A stretch of 64,000 nucleotides of DNA, from assembly GCA_965230245.1 (NCBI GenBank), contig OZ246000.1:1302001-1366000 (forward strand). Direction: 5' to 3'. This document shows, piece after piece, positions 17,832-26,911 of the stretch. The position numbers and the translations under genes were made by a program. Source of the DNA: JAGNKE01 sp965230245. Its GTDB lineage: Bacteria; Pseudomonadota; Alphaproteobacteria; Micavibrionales; Micavibrionaceae. Within the stretch, counting starts at the first letter, position 1. Each line of letters opens with the position of its first letter. The notes under the pieces were generated by a model. It ran no database searches. It saw only the letters and a list, made by a program, of their open reading frames with translations, and was not told where the DNA came from.

Positions 17832-19136
17832 ATGAGTAATGCAGACGACCTGACAACCCCCGACCTGACCACGCAGCTACGGGATATGCTGAACAATTTT
17901 TCCCTCAGCGATATCCCGCCCGAATTTACATACGCTTTTCTGGGCTTTTGCATCGGCGGCCTGATAGCAACGATCTTAGGTATGGCCCGCCGCCAGAAAC
18001 TCATCGCCAAAAATGCCGCACTTGAGGTCCAACTCGAAGCCGAACGCGAGGCGCTTGATCGCGCAGGAAAAGTTCTTGACCACCGCTTTAAAGTCGCCGC
18101 TCAAGATGCCCTAAAAACCAGTAACGAGCATTTTTTACAACTGGCGAATGAACGCCTAAAGGCACAACACGCAGACAGCGCGCACGATCTGGAGAAACGC
18201 CAAAGAGCAATCTCCGAGCTTTTAAAACCCATGCGCGAAAACCTGCAAGCCCTCTCAGGCGCAATCGAACAGGTCAAGGGAACGGACATGGCCTTACGTG
18301 AGGATTTAAAACATTTAAGCAAGGAGACCTCCCGTCTGGTCGGCGCGCTCCGTGATCCGTCCGCGCAAGGCGTATGGGGCGAATTCATCCTCGAAGGCAT
18401 CCTCGAAAAATCAGGCCTGATGAAGGGGGTTCATTACGAAACACAAGTCAGCATGCAAACTGAAACAGGACGTCAACGCCCTGATGCCCTCATCCATATG
18501 CAGGACGGCTTTAAAATCGTGGTCGATGCCAAGGCTCCGATTAACGAATTCGTACAGCACCTGAACGAAGACTTATCTCAGGAACAGACCAACGCACTCA
18601 CCAAAAATCTGGCGAGAGCCGTCCGCGATCACGTCAAAAAACTGGGTGGTAAAAATTACTGGGAAAGTGTAGACAACGCGGACTTTACCGTCATGTTTCT
18701 GCCTTCCGAGCACATATACTCCATGGCCTTGCGCGCCGACCCTCAACTGGTCGATTTCGCCGCAGCCAACAACATTATCATCGCTTCTCCCACGCTCCTT
18801 CTTTCGCTTTTGCGGGTCGTAGGCGTCAGCTGGAAACAGGTCGAACTGGCTAAAAACGCAATCGAAATTTCAGAGCAGGGACAACACCTCTACAAACGTC
18901 TTCTAACCTTCACGGGTCACCTTGAAAAAGCAGGCAAGGGAATTGAAGGGGCGATGGATGGCTATAACAAGGCCATCGGCTCGCTCGAACGACAGGTCCT
19001 GCCCGCAGCCCGCAAATTCAAGGATTTACAGGTGCAGAATAACCAGGCGGAATTGCCTGAATTCGAAGCCAAGGAAACCAACGTTCGCCAGCTAAGCCTG
19101 TCCGTTGAAGATGAGAACGAGAAAAAACGCGCATAA
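17832..19136 (+). CDS. rmuC: DNA recombination protein RmuC
   Basis: RmuC-family protein, thought to limit DNA inversions at short repeats; contains a restriction-endonuclease-like fold. 434 residues: a membrane segment at about residues 36-56, a long coiled coil to about residue 160, and the conserved core with G-V-W-G-E-F-I-L-E-G-I-L-E-K-S-G-L and R-P-D-A-L-I-H followed by V-V-D-A-K-A-P. It begins its own transcription unit 117 bp after engB and precedes the deformylase gene. Confidence 0.92.
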   Translation: MSNADDLTTPDLTTQLRDMLNNFSLSDIPPEFTYAFLGFCIGGLIATILGMARRQKLIAKNAALEVQLEAEREALDRAGKVLDHRFKVAAQDALKTSNEHFLQLANERLKAQHADSAHDLEKRQRAISELLKPMRENLQALSGAIEQVKGTDMALREDLKHLSKETSRLVGALRDPSAQGVWGEFILEGILEKSGLMKGVHYETQVSMQTETGRQRPDALIHMQDGFKIVVDAKAPINEFVQHLNEDLSQEQTNALTKNLARAVRDHVKKLGGKNYWESVDNADFTVMFLPSEHIYSMALRADPQLVDFAAANNIIIASPTLLLSLLRVVGVSWKQVELAKNAIEISEQGQHLYKRLLTFTGHLEKAGKGIEGAMDGYNKAIGSLERQVLPAARKFKDLQVQNNQAELPEFEAKETNVRQLSLSVEDENEKKRA

Positions 19137-19228
19137 CCTTACGGATCTCGCGCGATAACAGCCTTTATCAGAACAGAAAACAGCGCTAATTCTTGACCCA
19201 ACGGCGAAAAAACATTACCTCTTTTCCC

Positions 19229-19750
19229 ATGACAAATTACGAAATCATTACCGTTCCCGATCCCGTCTTGCGCAAAGAAGCGCAAGCGGTTGATCATGTA
19301 GACGACGGTATCCGCAAACAGATGGATGCCATGCTACAGACCATGTATGACGCGCCGGGGATCGGTCTTGCCGCCAATCAGGTTAATATGCTCAACCGCG
19401 TTCTGGTTATGGACTTAAGCCACCGCGATGAAGAGGAAAAACCAAATCCCATTTTTATGGCCAACCCCGAAATCATTTGGGAATCCGAAGAAATGAGTGT
19501 GATGGAAGAAGGGTGCCTCTCCATCCCGCGTCAGGTCGCCGATGTTGAACGCCCCGCAATCGTGCGTGTAAAATACCTCGACTACGACAATAAGGAGGCC
19601 GAGTTGGAAGCCGAAGGCCTTCTTTCCCATTGCGTGCAGCATGAAATCGACCACCTCAACGGGGTTCTTTTCGTGGATTACCTCTCGCGCCTGAAACGCA
19701 ACATGATCCTGAAAAAAGTCGAGAAAATGAAAAAGCAGAACCTGCTGTAA
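19229..19750 (+). CDS. def: Peptide deformylase
   Basis: Metalloenzyme removing the formyl group from the N-terminal methionine of new proteins. 173 residues from the ATG at 19229; an upstream in-frame TTG at 19193 would add an unusual 12-residue extension and is not favoured. Three family motifs are present: G-I-G-L-A-A-N-Q (usually A-P-Q, so an Asn replaces Pro), E-E-G-C-L-S-I-P with the metal-binding Cys, and H-E-I-D-H with two metal His and the catalytic Glu. It is followed after 22 bp by fmt, the functional partner. Confidence 0.95.
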   Translation: MTNYEIITVPDPVLRKEAQAVDHVDDGIRKQMDAMLQTMYDAPGIGLAANQVNMLNRVLVMDLSHRDEEEKPNPIFMANPEIIWESEEMSVMEEGCLSIPRQVADVERPAIVRVKYLDYDNKEAELEAEGLLSHCVQHEIDHLNGVLFVDYLSRLKRNMILKKVEKMKKQNLL

Positions 19751-19772
19751 GGACACGGAAAGAGAGCCATCC

Positions 19773-20723
19773 ATGAAGCCCCTGAATATTGCCTTTATGG
19801 GAACGCCAGATTTTTCTGTGCCTGCGCTCGACGCCATCTACCGCAGTAAACATAAGGTAAAATGCGTCTATTCCCAGCCGCCTAGACCGAAAGGCCGCGG
19901 CAACAAGGTACAGCTCACCCCCGTTCATGCGTTTGCCAAAGAACGCAAAATTCCCGTCTTCACTCCCGAAACGCTCAAAACACCCGAGGCACAGGAAGAG
20001 TTCAAAAATCATAACCTGGATGTCGCGGTTGTGGCCGCCTATGGCCTGATTCTGCCCGAAGCGGTGCTAAACGCGCCCGAATACGGTTGCCTGAATATCC
20101 ATGCGTCTTTGCTCCCGCGCTGGCGCGGCGCGTCCCCGATACAACGCGCAATATGGGCAGGTGATAAATACAGCGGCGTGACCATCATGCAAATGGATAA
20201 GGGGCTGGACACCGGTGCGATGATCGAACATGCCATGACGCCCATAAGTCATGATACGACGGCATCAACGCTGCATGACGAACTGGCAAAGATGGGCGCT
20301 GACCTCATCATGACTGTTTTGAACAACATTGCAGAGAACGGTAAGCTGAATGCCGAACCGCAAAATGACGAACAAGCGACCTACGCGCACCTCCTGTCTA
20401 AGGATGACGGAAACATCAATTGGGAACAAAGCGCCGTTCAAATATCCCGCCAGATCAGAGCGCTCAACCCATGGCCGGGAACCCGCACGGCTAGAAAAGC
20501 GCAAAAATTCAAAATCATGGCCGCGCAAAAGGCTGAAGAAAAAACAGATAAACCCTCAGGCACCATACTTGATCGCCTCGGCCATGTCGCGTGCGGGCAG
20601 GGCACGGTTCTGAAAATCCTGAAAATCCAGCCCGACGGAAAACAGGCAATGGATTTCATCTCCGCCCTCAACGGCGGTTATCTTGAAAACGGGCAGGTCT
20701 TTGAACCTATAGAAAACCTGTAA
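19773..20723 (+). CDS. fmt: Methionyl-tRNA formyltransferase
   Basis: Transfers a formyl group from 10-formyl-THF to initiator Met-tRNA. 316 residues, normal. It begins with the F-M-G-T-P-D-F-S-V-P motif and has the catalytic formyltransferase signature H-A-S-L-L-P-R-W-R-G-A-S-P-I-Q, with a D-T-G loop (K-G-L-D-T-G-A-M). The C-terminal OB-like tRNA-binding domain contains R-A-L-N-P-W-P-G. It forms an operon with def upstream and truA downstream (14-bp gap). Confidence 0.96.
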   Translation: MKPLNIAFMGTPDFSVPALDAIYRSKHKVKCVYSQPPRPKGRGNKVQLTPVHAFAKERKIPVFTPETLKTPEAQEEFKNHNLDVAVVAAYGLILPEAVLNAPEYGCLNIHASLLPRWRGASPIQRAIWAGDKYSGVTIMQMDKGLDTGAMIEHAMTPISHDTTASTLHDELAKMGADLIMTVLNNIAENGKLNAEPQNDEQATYAHLLSKDDGNINWEQSAVQISRQIRALNPWPGTRTARKAQKFKIMAAQKAEEKTDKPSGTILDRLGHVACGQGTVLKILKIQPDGKQAMDFISALNGGYLENGQVFEPIENL

Positions 20724-20737
20724 ACTCGATTAAGATC

Positions 20738-21505
20738 ATGACACGCTGGAAATTCACAATCGAATACAACGGAACCGATTATTTCGGTTGGCAACGCCAA
20801 AACGACGGCCCGAGCATACAACAAGCGATAGAAGAAGCCATTGAAGGGTTTTGCCAGCAGCAAGTAACCCTCACCGTCGCAGGGCGAACGGATGCGGGTG
20901 TCCATGCCAGAGGGCAAATCGCCCACGTCGATCTGAAAGATTTCTCACGTCCGATGGAACCCTTCGAAGTCGCCAAAGCCATCAACGCGCATCTTTTGCC
21001 GCAACCAATCAGCATTATAAAAGCCGAAATCGTTGACGATGAATTCAATGCAAGGTTTAGTGCAAAAAATAAGCTCTATACCTACCGCATTATAAACCGA
21101 CAGGCTTTTCTCGCCCTTGAAAAAGGATTTGCATGGCATGTCAAACGCCCGCTGGAGATCAATTCTATGCGTGAAGGGGCTAAGTATTTGATAGGAAAAC
21201 ATGATTTTACATCATTTCGTGACTCGGATTGTCAGGCAAAATCCCCCGAAAAGACGGTTGACATGATAGAGTTAACCTCTCTGCCCTATGATGTCGGCGG
21301 CGGGCAGGACATCCGTATTGAAGTCGAGGGCAGATCGTTCTTGCATCACATGGTGCGCAATATTGCGGGGACACTAAAACTGGTGGGCGAAGGCAAGTGG
21401 CAACCGCAAGATGTCAAGAAGGCGCTGGACGCAAAAGACAGAAAACAGGGAGGACCCACCGCGCCCGCATGCGGCCTTTTTCTAACGAGAATTGACTATG
21501 ACTGA
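20738..21505 (+). CDS. truA: tRNA pseudouridine(38-40) synthase TruA
   Basis: Converts uridines 38-40 of the tRNA anticodon arm to pseudouridine. 255 residues. The catalytic motif G-R-T-D-A-G-V-H-A appears near residue 50, and later the family segments F-H-A-R-equivalent F-N-A-R-F-S-A, H-D-F-T-S-F-R and F-L-H-H-M-V-R-N are in order. Its stop overlaps the start of the next gene by 8 bases, so the two are probably translationally coupled. Confidence 0.96.
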   Translation: MTRWKFTIEYNGTDYFGWQRQNDGPSIQQAIEEAIEGFCQQQVTLTVAGRTDAGVHARGQIAHVDLKDFSRPMEPFEVAKAINAHLLPQPISIIKAEIVDDEFNARFSAKNKLYTYRIINRQAFLALEKGFAWHVKRPLEINSMREGAKYLIGKHDFTSFRDSDCQAKSPEKTVDMIELTSLPYDVGGGQDIRIEVEGRSFLHHMVRNIAGTLKLVGEGKWQPQDVKKALDAKDRKQGGPTAPACGLFLTRIDYD

Positions 21506-21845
21506 AGTAACGAGCAATTGGATAGAGTCTTACCGTGTCACGATTGATGTCCCCGAGGCGGCACTTGAAGGTTTTATCCAGAAAGTCAGCCCGCACATCC
21601 CGTCTTTTTTGGGAAATTATGATCATGTATGTATCTGGTTTGACAAAGCCACCGAACAACACCGCCATGTGAATGACGGAAACATCATGCGCGCAACCTG
21701 CGCCCGTTTTGAACTCTCGATACAGGCCGACGACGAGGTACTGAACTCAATCATCAACGACCATGTGATTCCCAACCATCCATGGGAAGAACCTGTCATT
21801 CTGGTAACAAAACAGAAAATTTTTGTGCCCTCGGAAAAAGACTGA
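21498..21845 (+). CDS. NIF3/CutA-like (YqfO-type) small protein
   Basis: 115-residue soluble protein. The opening E-S-Y-R-V-T-I-D-V-P, the central G-N-Y-D-H-V and the closing H-P-W-E-E-P-V-I match the CutA-like ferredoxin-fold domain otherwise inserted in NIF3/YqfO proteins (which has P-Y-E-E-P). Here the domain stands alone. Function is unknown; metal or nucleotide binding has been suggested for relatives. The ATG at 21498 overlaps the truA stop, favouring it over TTG at 21492. Confidence 0.7.
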   Translation: MTEVTSNWIESYRVTIDVPEAALEGFIQKVSPHIPSFLGNYDHVCIWFDKATEQHRHVNDGNIMRATCARFELSIQADDEVLNSIINDHVIPNHPWEEPVILVTKQKIFVPSEKD

Positions 21846-21935
21846 GCGGAACTATTTCTGCCGATCAAAGTTTGTCTTTTCGACTAAAATCTTCTATGAC
21901 TCGAAGATATCGACTTTACGAAAAGGACTCTTCCT

Positions 21936-22676
21936 ATGAAAAAACTCCTCCTTGGAACGGCTTTGCTGTCGTCTGCGTTCTTGTTCCCAGCATCTGCTAA
22001 CGCAACCAGCTACACAACGCAAACCACAACATCCGGAGAAACCGTAAAAGTGGAAGTCGAAATCAAAGAGGCAAAGACATTTGCCGAGAAACTCGCGGAT
22101 TATAATAAAACTGACCCGACCCGCAGCGCGATGTTTGTAACTGCGCGGGAAATATCCGGCTGGCGCGTGGCGGCTAATGACGGCAAGGTCGTAGGAGAGG
22201 TGCGTGATGTTTACATTGATGCATCCGGCAAGGTGAAATACATCGTGACCAAATTCAATCGCCTGAGAATCCGTGAAGACATTTTCGTCAATCCTGCCGA
22301 TATGCAAATCACCAACATCGGAAACAAATATCAACTGGGTCTTACGGAGGAACAAATCGAAACGTCCGCCGAACAGATGGTAAAAAACGAATTGCCCCAA
22401 AGTGAAGAAAACACAACATTTACGGCCGATGATCTGGAGCGTAAAGATCTGGAGTCTTCACAAGGCGATGAACTTGGGCAAGTCAATGAGATCTTGTTCT
22501 CTGAAGACGGTCTCAGTGCAAGTGCTCTGCTTATTAAAATTAACTTTGGCCCAGTCAGAAACAAACCCATAGCTGTGCCTTTTGAAGCGTTGACAATCGG
22601 TATGGAGCGAGGTCGTCCAAAAGTCATTATCTCATCGGAAGACGCCGCCGCAATCCTGATGCAAGCAACGAAGTAA
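21936..22676 (+). CDS. Exported PRC-barrel protein
   Basis: 246 residues with a clear signal peptide (M-K-K-L-L-L-G-T-A-L-L... cut near A-N-A, residue 23), so periplasmic. Two PRC-barrel-like units follow: about residues 67-120 (A-N-D-G-K-V-V-G-E-V-R-D-V-Y-I-D) and about 165-240 (G-D-E-L-G-Q-V-N-E-I-L-F-S). Such proteins are common in Alphaproteobacteria and usually have no assigned function. An AAGGA ribosome-binding site precedes the ATG. It is convergent with dapE. Confidence 0.82.
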   Translation: MKKLLLGTALLSSAFLFPASANATSYTTQTTTSGETVKVEVEIKEAKTFAEKLADYNKTDPTRSAMFVTAREISGWRVAANDGKVVGEVRDVYIDASGKVKYIVTKFNRLRIREDIFVNPADMQITNIGNKYQLGLTEEQIETSAEQMVKNELPQSEENTTFTADDLERKDLESSQGDELGQVNEILFSEDGLSASALLIKINFGPVRNKPIAVPFEALTIGMERGRPKVIISSEDAAAILMQATK

Positions 22677-22697
22677 TCCCGATCTGAGTATATTATT

Positions 22698-23834
22698 CTA
22701 GGACGATGAGCCGAAATAAAGCTCCATAACCCGCTCATAGACTTTGGTCAGGTCTTCGAGGTCTGAGACTTTTGCACACTCGTCAATCTGGTGAATGGTG
22801 CTGTTTAGGACGCCAAACTCAACCACAGGGCAATAATCGACAATGAACCGAGCATCGGACGTACCGCCGTTGGTAGTGAATTCGGGCTTGCGTCCGACAA
22901 CTTCCTCTACTGCTTGTGCAACAATACCGGACCAGTCACCCGGCTCGGTAATAAAGCTCTGCGCACCGCAGAACAACTCAAGCTCATAAGGATGGTCAAC
23001 GGAATCCAGTATCTCGCGTACTTTTTCACTCAGACTCTCGCAATTCCAGACTTCGCTGAAACGGATATTAAACTCCGCCCGCCCGTCTCGCGGAATAACA
23101 TTGCCGGCAGGATTGCCGACATCAATCGTGCTGATCTCAAGGTTGGTCGCGGGGAAAAATTCGGAGCCTTCATCAAACGTGTGATTACAAAGCGCATCCA
23201 ACATCTTCACAAGATAGGGAAGCGGATTATGCGCAAGATGTTGATAGGCGACATGGCCTTGCTTTCCCTTCACGCGCAACTTGCCCGAAAGAGAACCGCG
23301 TCGCCCGATCTTGATTTCCTCACCGAGCGTACTAGGGTTAGTCGGCTCGCCGACAAGCGACACATCGGGAGTATGCCCGTTCTTGTGCATCCACTTTAAA
23401 ACTTTGACCGTACCGTCAACAGCCGGACCCTCTTCATCACCGGTGATCAGCAAACTGATACTGCCGCCGAAGTCTTTGTTCTTTTCGATGAAAGAAGCAA
23501 TAGACGCCACAAACGCAGCAACAGCACCCTTCATGTCCGATGCGCCGCGCCCGTATAAAACGCCGTCTACAACTTCTGCATTATACGCGCCGTGCGTCCA
23601 TTTATGCTCCGGCCCGGGCGGCACGACATCCGTATGCCCCGCAAAACACAAATGCGGCGAACCGCTGCCATAACGGGCAAAAAGATTGGGAACATTGCCG
23701 AATGGCAGGGAGTGGCATTCAAAACCCAGACTTTCCAGCTTTTCAGTCAAAAAGTCTTGCGCACCTTCGTCTGCTGGCGTAACCGAACGGAAACGGATCA
23801 GCTCTTGCGCTAAAGAAATTACATCATAACTCAT
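22698..23834 (-). CDS. dapE: Succinyl-diaminopimelate desuccinylase
   Basis: Zinc enzyme of lysine and meso-diaminopimelate synthesis, cleaving succinate from N-succinyl-L,L-DAP. 378 residues. The M20-family metal site is seen in F-A-G-H-T-D-V-V-P-P-G, G-R-G-A-S-D-M-K-G and G-D-E-E-G-P-A; the C-terminal N-G-G-T-S-D-A-R-F is also typical of DapE. It lies last in a minus-strand run after dapD and an HD-domain gene (16-bp gap to the latter). Confidence 0.95.
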   Translation of the reverse strand: MSYDVISLAQELIRFRSVTPADEGAQDFLTEKLESLGFECHSLPFGNVPNLFARYGSGSPHLCFAGHTDVVPPGPEHKWTHGAYNAEVVDGVLYGRGASDMKGAVAAFVASIASFIEKNKDFGGSISLLITGDEEGPAVDGTVKVLKWMHKNGHTPDVSLVGEPTNPSTLGEEIKIGRRGSLSGKLRVKGKQGHVAYQHLAHNPLPYLVKMLDALCNHTFDEGSEFFPATNLEISTIDVGNPAGNVIPRDGRAEFNIRFSEVWNCESLSEKVREILDSVDHPYELELFCGAQSFITEPGDWSGIVAQAVEEVVGRKPEFTTNGGTSDARFIVDYCPVVEFGVLNSTIHQIDECAKVSDLEDLTKVYERVMELYFGSSS

Positions 23835-23849
23835 TACTTAAGTATAACG

Positions 23850-24890
23850 TTAAACGTCGAGAGTGTCACCAGTCTGATCCGGCTCATCCTCATGATCTTC
23901 CTTTTGATGATGCCCTATTGCCGGATAGTCAGTAAACCCGTGATGTCTATCGAATTCATTAATCCAATCAGGGTTTTGCTCGGGTTGCCTGATACGTTCC
24001 GCAATAAAAATGAGAGGATGAAAACCGTTGGGCAATGCATTGAAAGAACCATCTCGGGGCGTAGCATCCCGCAAATCATTATCATCCGTAATCGGCTTCC
24101 CTGTCATATTGTTATGATACAAACAAGACTGCATCGCTTTACGCAAATGCCTGTTAAGTGCGCCGTACATTTTTTCTTGATCAGGAAAATTCTCTGATGC
24201 GTTGTCGATAAAGTCACCCTTAATCACAAATGTATTCTGGATGTAGCGCAACATTTTCGTGTCGTCCTGAACATTTACGAGCGTCATAATGTTATGAAGG
24301 CGATCAATGAGTTTTGCCACAGATGCATTGGCAAACCCTTCCATATATCTGTAATATTGATATTCATTTTCCCAAATATCGTCGCCTTCTTTGCCGTATT
24401 TTTTGGTAATTGCATCAAAGTTAGCCTTGAATGTATCAATATTTTCACCGGCAGGAATACCGTTTGCAACCAGATACCGTTCAATTTCGTCGGGTTTGGT
24501 CCCGAAATCCTCGCCAAGGTCATGTGTAAAGATAATGCTCAAAACACCCTCGGGATCCTGAACATCGATACCGTCTTCATGCAGGGCAATAAACCAGATC
24601 GCTTGTGTTATTTCATGCAACGCAGCAGGAGTAATACGATCTTTTCGCCACTTGCCCTCTTTTTGATCAAGGGTAAGATCCATCAGCAACTCGGCTTGTT
24701 TAAAGCCTTTTTCCTGAAGCCAGCCGCGTACCATGTCAACGGCCTGATCAAAATTTTGAATAACATCCTGTTCGGTATCAAACAGGTTGCTTTCGTTCAG
24801 GCGAGCGGCAAAGGAATCCCTGCTTCCAGCGAACCAGTTAAAGTCCCACAATCGAGAGAAAAAATCTCGTTTATTGTCTTCAGCGGCCAT
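23850..24890 (-). CDS. HD-domain phosphohydrolase-like protein (Rel/SpoT hydrolase-type)
   Basis: 346-residue soluble protein not matching a named housekeeping enzyme. The HD signature is H92, then H123-D124 in I-F-T-H-D-L-G-E-D-F-G, and D196 in K-L-I-D-R-L-H-N; this order and the E-D after HD resemble the (p)ppGpp hydrolase domain of RelA/SpoT proteins. No synthetase, TGS or ACT domain follows, so it would be hydrolase-only if the assignment holds. The C terminus is rich in H, D and E. It lies between dapD (94 bp upstream) and dapE (16 bp downstream), so probably shares their transcript. Confidence 0.65.
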   Translation of the reverse strand: MAAEDNKRDFFSRLWDFNWFAGSRDSFAARLNESNLFDTEQDVIQNFDQAVDMVRGWLQEKGFKQAELLMDLTLDQKEGKWRKDRITPAALHEITQAIWFIALHEDGIDVQDPEGVLSIIFTHDLGEDFGTKPDEIERYLVANGIPAGENIDTFKANFDAITKKYGKEGDDIWENEYQYYRYMEGFANASVAKLIDRLHNIMTLVNVQDDTKMLRYIQNTFVIKGDFIDNASENFPDQEKMYGALNRHLRKAMQSCLYHNNMTGKPITDDNDLRDATPRDGSFNALPNGFHPLIFIAERIRQPEQNPDWINEFDRHHGFTDYPAIGHHQKEDHEDEPDQTGDTLDV

Positions 24891-24984
24891 AAAAAACTAC
24901 TTCAATATCCATAAAAAAATAGTGAAGTTATTTAGCACATAGATGACGTGACAGCCAGAAAAATCCGATTATTGAAAAAGGCGC

Positions 24985-25833
24985 TTAGTCGCGTAGAAGC
25001 TCGTTTACGCCTGTTTTACTGCGGGTACGCTCGTCAACGCGTTTCACGATGACCGCACAGGCCAGATTGGGGCCGGGGGAACCGTCAGCCAATGGCTTAC
25101 CGGGAAGAGTCCCGGGAACCACAACAGAATATGCCGGAACGCGTCCGCGAACAATCTCGCCCGTGGAGCGGTCAATGATTTTTGTTGAAGCACCAATGAA
25201 CACACCCATGGAAAGAACAGCACCTTCTTCAACGATAACGCCTTCCGCAACTTCCGAGCGCGCACCGATAAAGACATTATCCTCGATAATCACAGGCTCG
25301 GCCTGTAACGGCTCCAGAACACCGCCCAACCCGACACCGCCGGAAATGTGACAGTTCTTACCGACTTGTGCGCAAGAGCCGACGGTCGACCATGTATCGA
25401 TCATGGTACCTTCACCGACATAAGCACCGACATTGATAAAGCTCGGCATAAGCACCGCACCGGGTGCAACAAATGCGGAGTGACGAACGACACAATCGGG
25501 AACTGCACGAAAACCGGCCTTTTTAAATTCCTTCTCGCCCCAGTTTTTGAATTTACTACCGACTTTGTCATACCAGTGTCCGCCACCGGCAGAACCGCTG
25601 ATCGTTTGCATCGCATTCAGGCGAAAAGACAAAAGCACAGCCTTTTTCAGCCACTGGTTCACGACCCATTTATCATCCTTTTTCTCTGCTACACGCACAG
25701 CGCCGCTGTCCAGAAGATTAAGGACTTCTTCAACGGCTTCCTGAACGGGGCCGCCTGTATCGGCATTAATCGTATCGCGTTCGTCCCAGGATTTTTCGAT
25801 TGTTGACTGTAAATGGGCGTGCATGTCGGACAT
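24985..25833 (-). CDS. dapD: Tetrahydrodipicolinate N-succinyltransferase
   Basis: Transfers succinyl from succinyl-CoA to tetrahydrodipicolinate in the DAP/lysine pathway. 282 residues. After an N-terminal helical domain, the left-handed beta-helix hexapeptide region is visible (V-G-A-Y-V-G-E-G-T-M-I-D-T-W, C-H-I-S-G-G-V-G-L-G-G-V-L-E-P), a strong match to DapD. It heads the minus-strand dapD-HD-dapE run and is divergent from the FemAB-like gene, with only about 30 bp between starts. Confidence 0.96.
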   Translation of the reverse strand: MSDMHAHLQSTIEKSWDERDTINADTGGPVQEAVEEVLNLLDSGAVRVAEKKDDKWVVNQWLKKAVLLSFRLNAMQTISGSAGGGHWYDKVGSKFKNWGEKEFKKAGFRAVPDCVVRHSAFVAPGAVLMPSFINVGAYVGEGTMIDTWSTVGSCAQVGKNCHISGGVGLGGVLEPLQAEPVIIEDNVFIGARSEVAEGVIVEEGAVLSMGVFIGASTKIIDRSTGEIVRGRVPAYSVVVPGTLPGKPLADGSPGPNLACAVIVKRVDERTRSKTGVNELLRD

Positions 25834-25861
25834 AATAAATTCTCTTTTGCGTCAAAATTTT

Positions 25862-26911
25862 ATGAATAAACTCGTTGCAATTGAACACGAAGAGCCTGCA
25901 AAATCAAGCTTTATGACAGATTCCAAGCCAAAAAAAGCATCTCAGAAAAATGTTGCTCCGCACACTTCCTGTTGCCGGATCGAATGGGGCGTGCCGTTGC
26001 CTGTATGGAATAATTTATTCGAAAAACTGCCACAACCGAATTTGCTGCAATCGCCGATCTACGGGCGTGTACAATCTGTCTTGAATCATCAGAAACAAAA
26101 CCTAGGAATAATATACATCGATGATCATCAGGCGGGGCTTATTCAAACGCTGGAAGCCGGCATCCTCAAAAACATGATCCACGCCATCATCATTGATCGT
26201 GGCCCCCTCTGGTTTAAAGGGTATGGAAAGCCCGATCATATCGACGGCGCGCTAAAAGCCTTACGCGAAACCTACCCCAAACGCATGGGCCGAAAAATAC
26301 GCTTCATCCCCGAAATCGAAAACACAAAACGCAATCTCGACATCCTGACATCACACGGTTTCAAACCACGTCCCGTGGCGGGATACCAAACCGTCTGGCT
26401 TGATCTGGATGCCAGCGAAGAGCAGCTTAGAAAAAACCTGAAATCAGGCTGGCGCGGCAGCTTGCGAAAGGCCGAAAAACAAAACATGCAAATCGAATGG
26501 GATACGGATGGAAAATTACTCCCGTGGTTTGTTGAACACTACAAAACCGACAAAGAGCAAAAAAAATACCCCGGAGCGTCCCCAAAATTGCTTTTGGCGC
26601 TTGGAAAGGCATATCTGACGGGGAAAAATACGCTTATTGGCCGCGCAACACTGGACGGACAGGCGCTCGCGGGTGTATTACTTCTCTGTCATGGTAACAG
26701 CGCAACCTATCAGGCCGGATGGACAACACCAACGGGTCGCGACAGATGTGCCCATAATTTATTGTTATGGAATGCGCTGGGAGTATTAAAAGAAAGGGCA
26801 ACCAGATATGTCGATCTTGGCGGGGTTAACGAGGACAATGCGAAAGGCGTCAAATCCTTCAAGGAAGGCATGGGCGGAAAAACTGTTGAAACAATCCCGC
26901 TTTGCAACTAA
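25862..26911 (+). CDS. FemAB/GNAT-like acyl or aminoacyl transferase
   Basis: About 349 residues from the ATG at 25862; an ATG at 25823 would overlap dapD and is less likely. The C-terminal half carries the BioF2-like/FemAB acetyltransferase fold: L-K-S-G-W-R-G-S-L-R-K-A-E-K near the middle, then G-R-A-T-L-D-G-Q-A-L-A-G-V-L-L and Y-Q-A-G-W-T, ending with D-L-G-G-V-N and K-S-F-K-E-G-M-G-G. Relatives transfer amino acids to peptidoglycan precursors or acylate lipids; the substrate is unknown. Adjacency to dap genes fits a peptidoglycan link (inference). The next gene starts inside its 3' end. Confidence 0.75.
   Translation: MNKLVAIEHEEPAKSSFMTDSKPKKASQKNVAPHTSCCRIEWGVPLPVWNNLFEKLPQPNLLQSPIYGRVQSVLNHQKQNLGIIYIDDHQAGLIQTLEAGILKNMIHAIIIDRGPLWFKGYGKPDHIDGALKALRETYPKRMGRKIRFIPEIENTKRNLDILTSHGFKPRPVAGYQTVWLDLDASEEQLRKNLKSGWRGSLRKAEKQNMQIEWDTDGKLLPWFVEHYKTDKEQKKYPGASPKLLLALGKAYLTGKNTLIGRATLDGQALAGVLLLCHGNSATYQAGWTTPTGRDRCAHNLLLWNALGVLKERATRYVDLGGVNEDNAKGVKSFKEGMGGKTVETIPLCN

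Noticed and set aside
25823..25861. Upstream ATG as start of the FemAB-like gene
   Set aside because: It lies inside the divergent dapD start region; ATG 25862 avoids the overlap.
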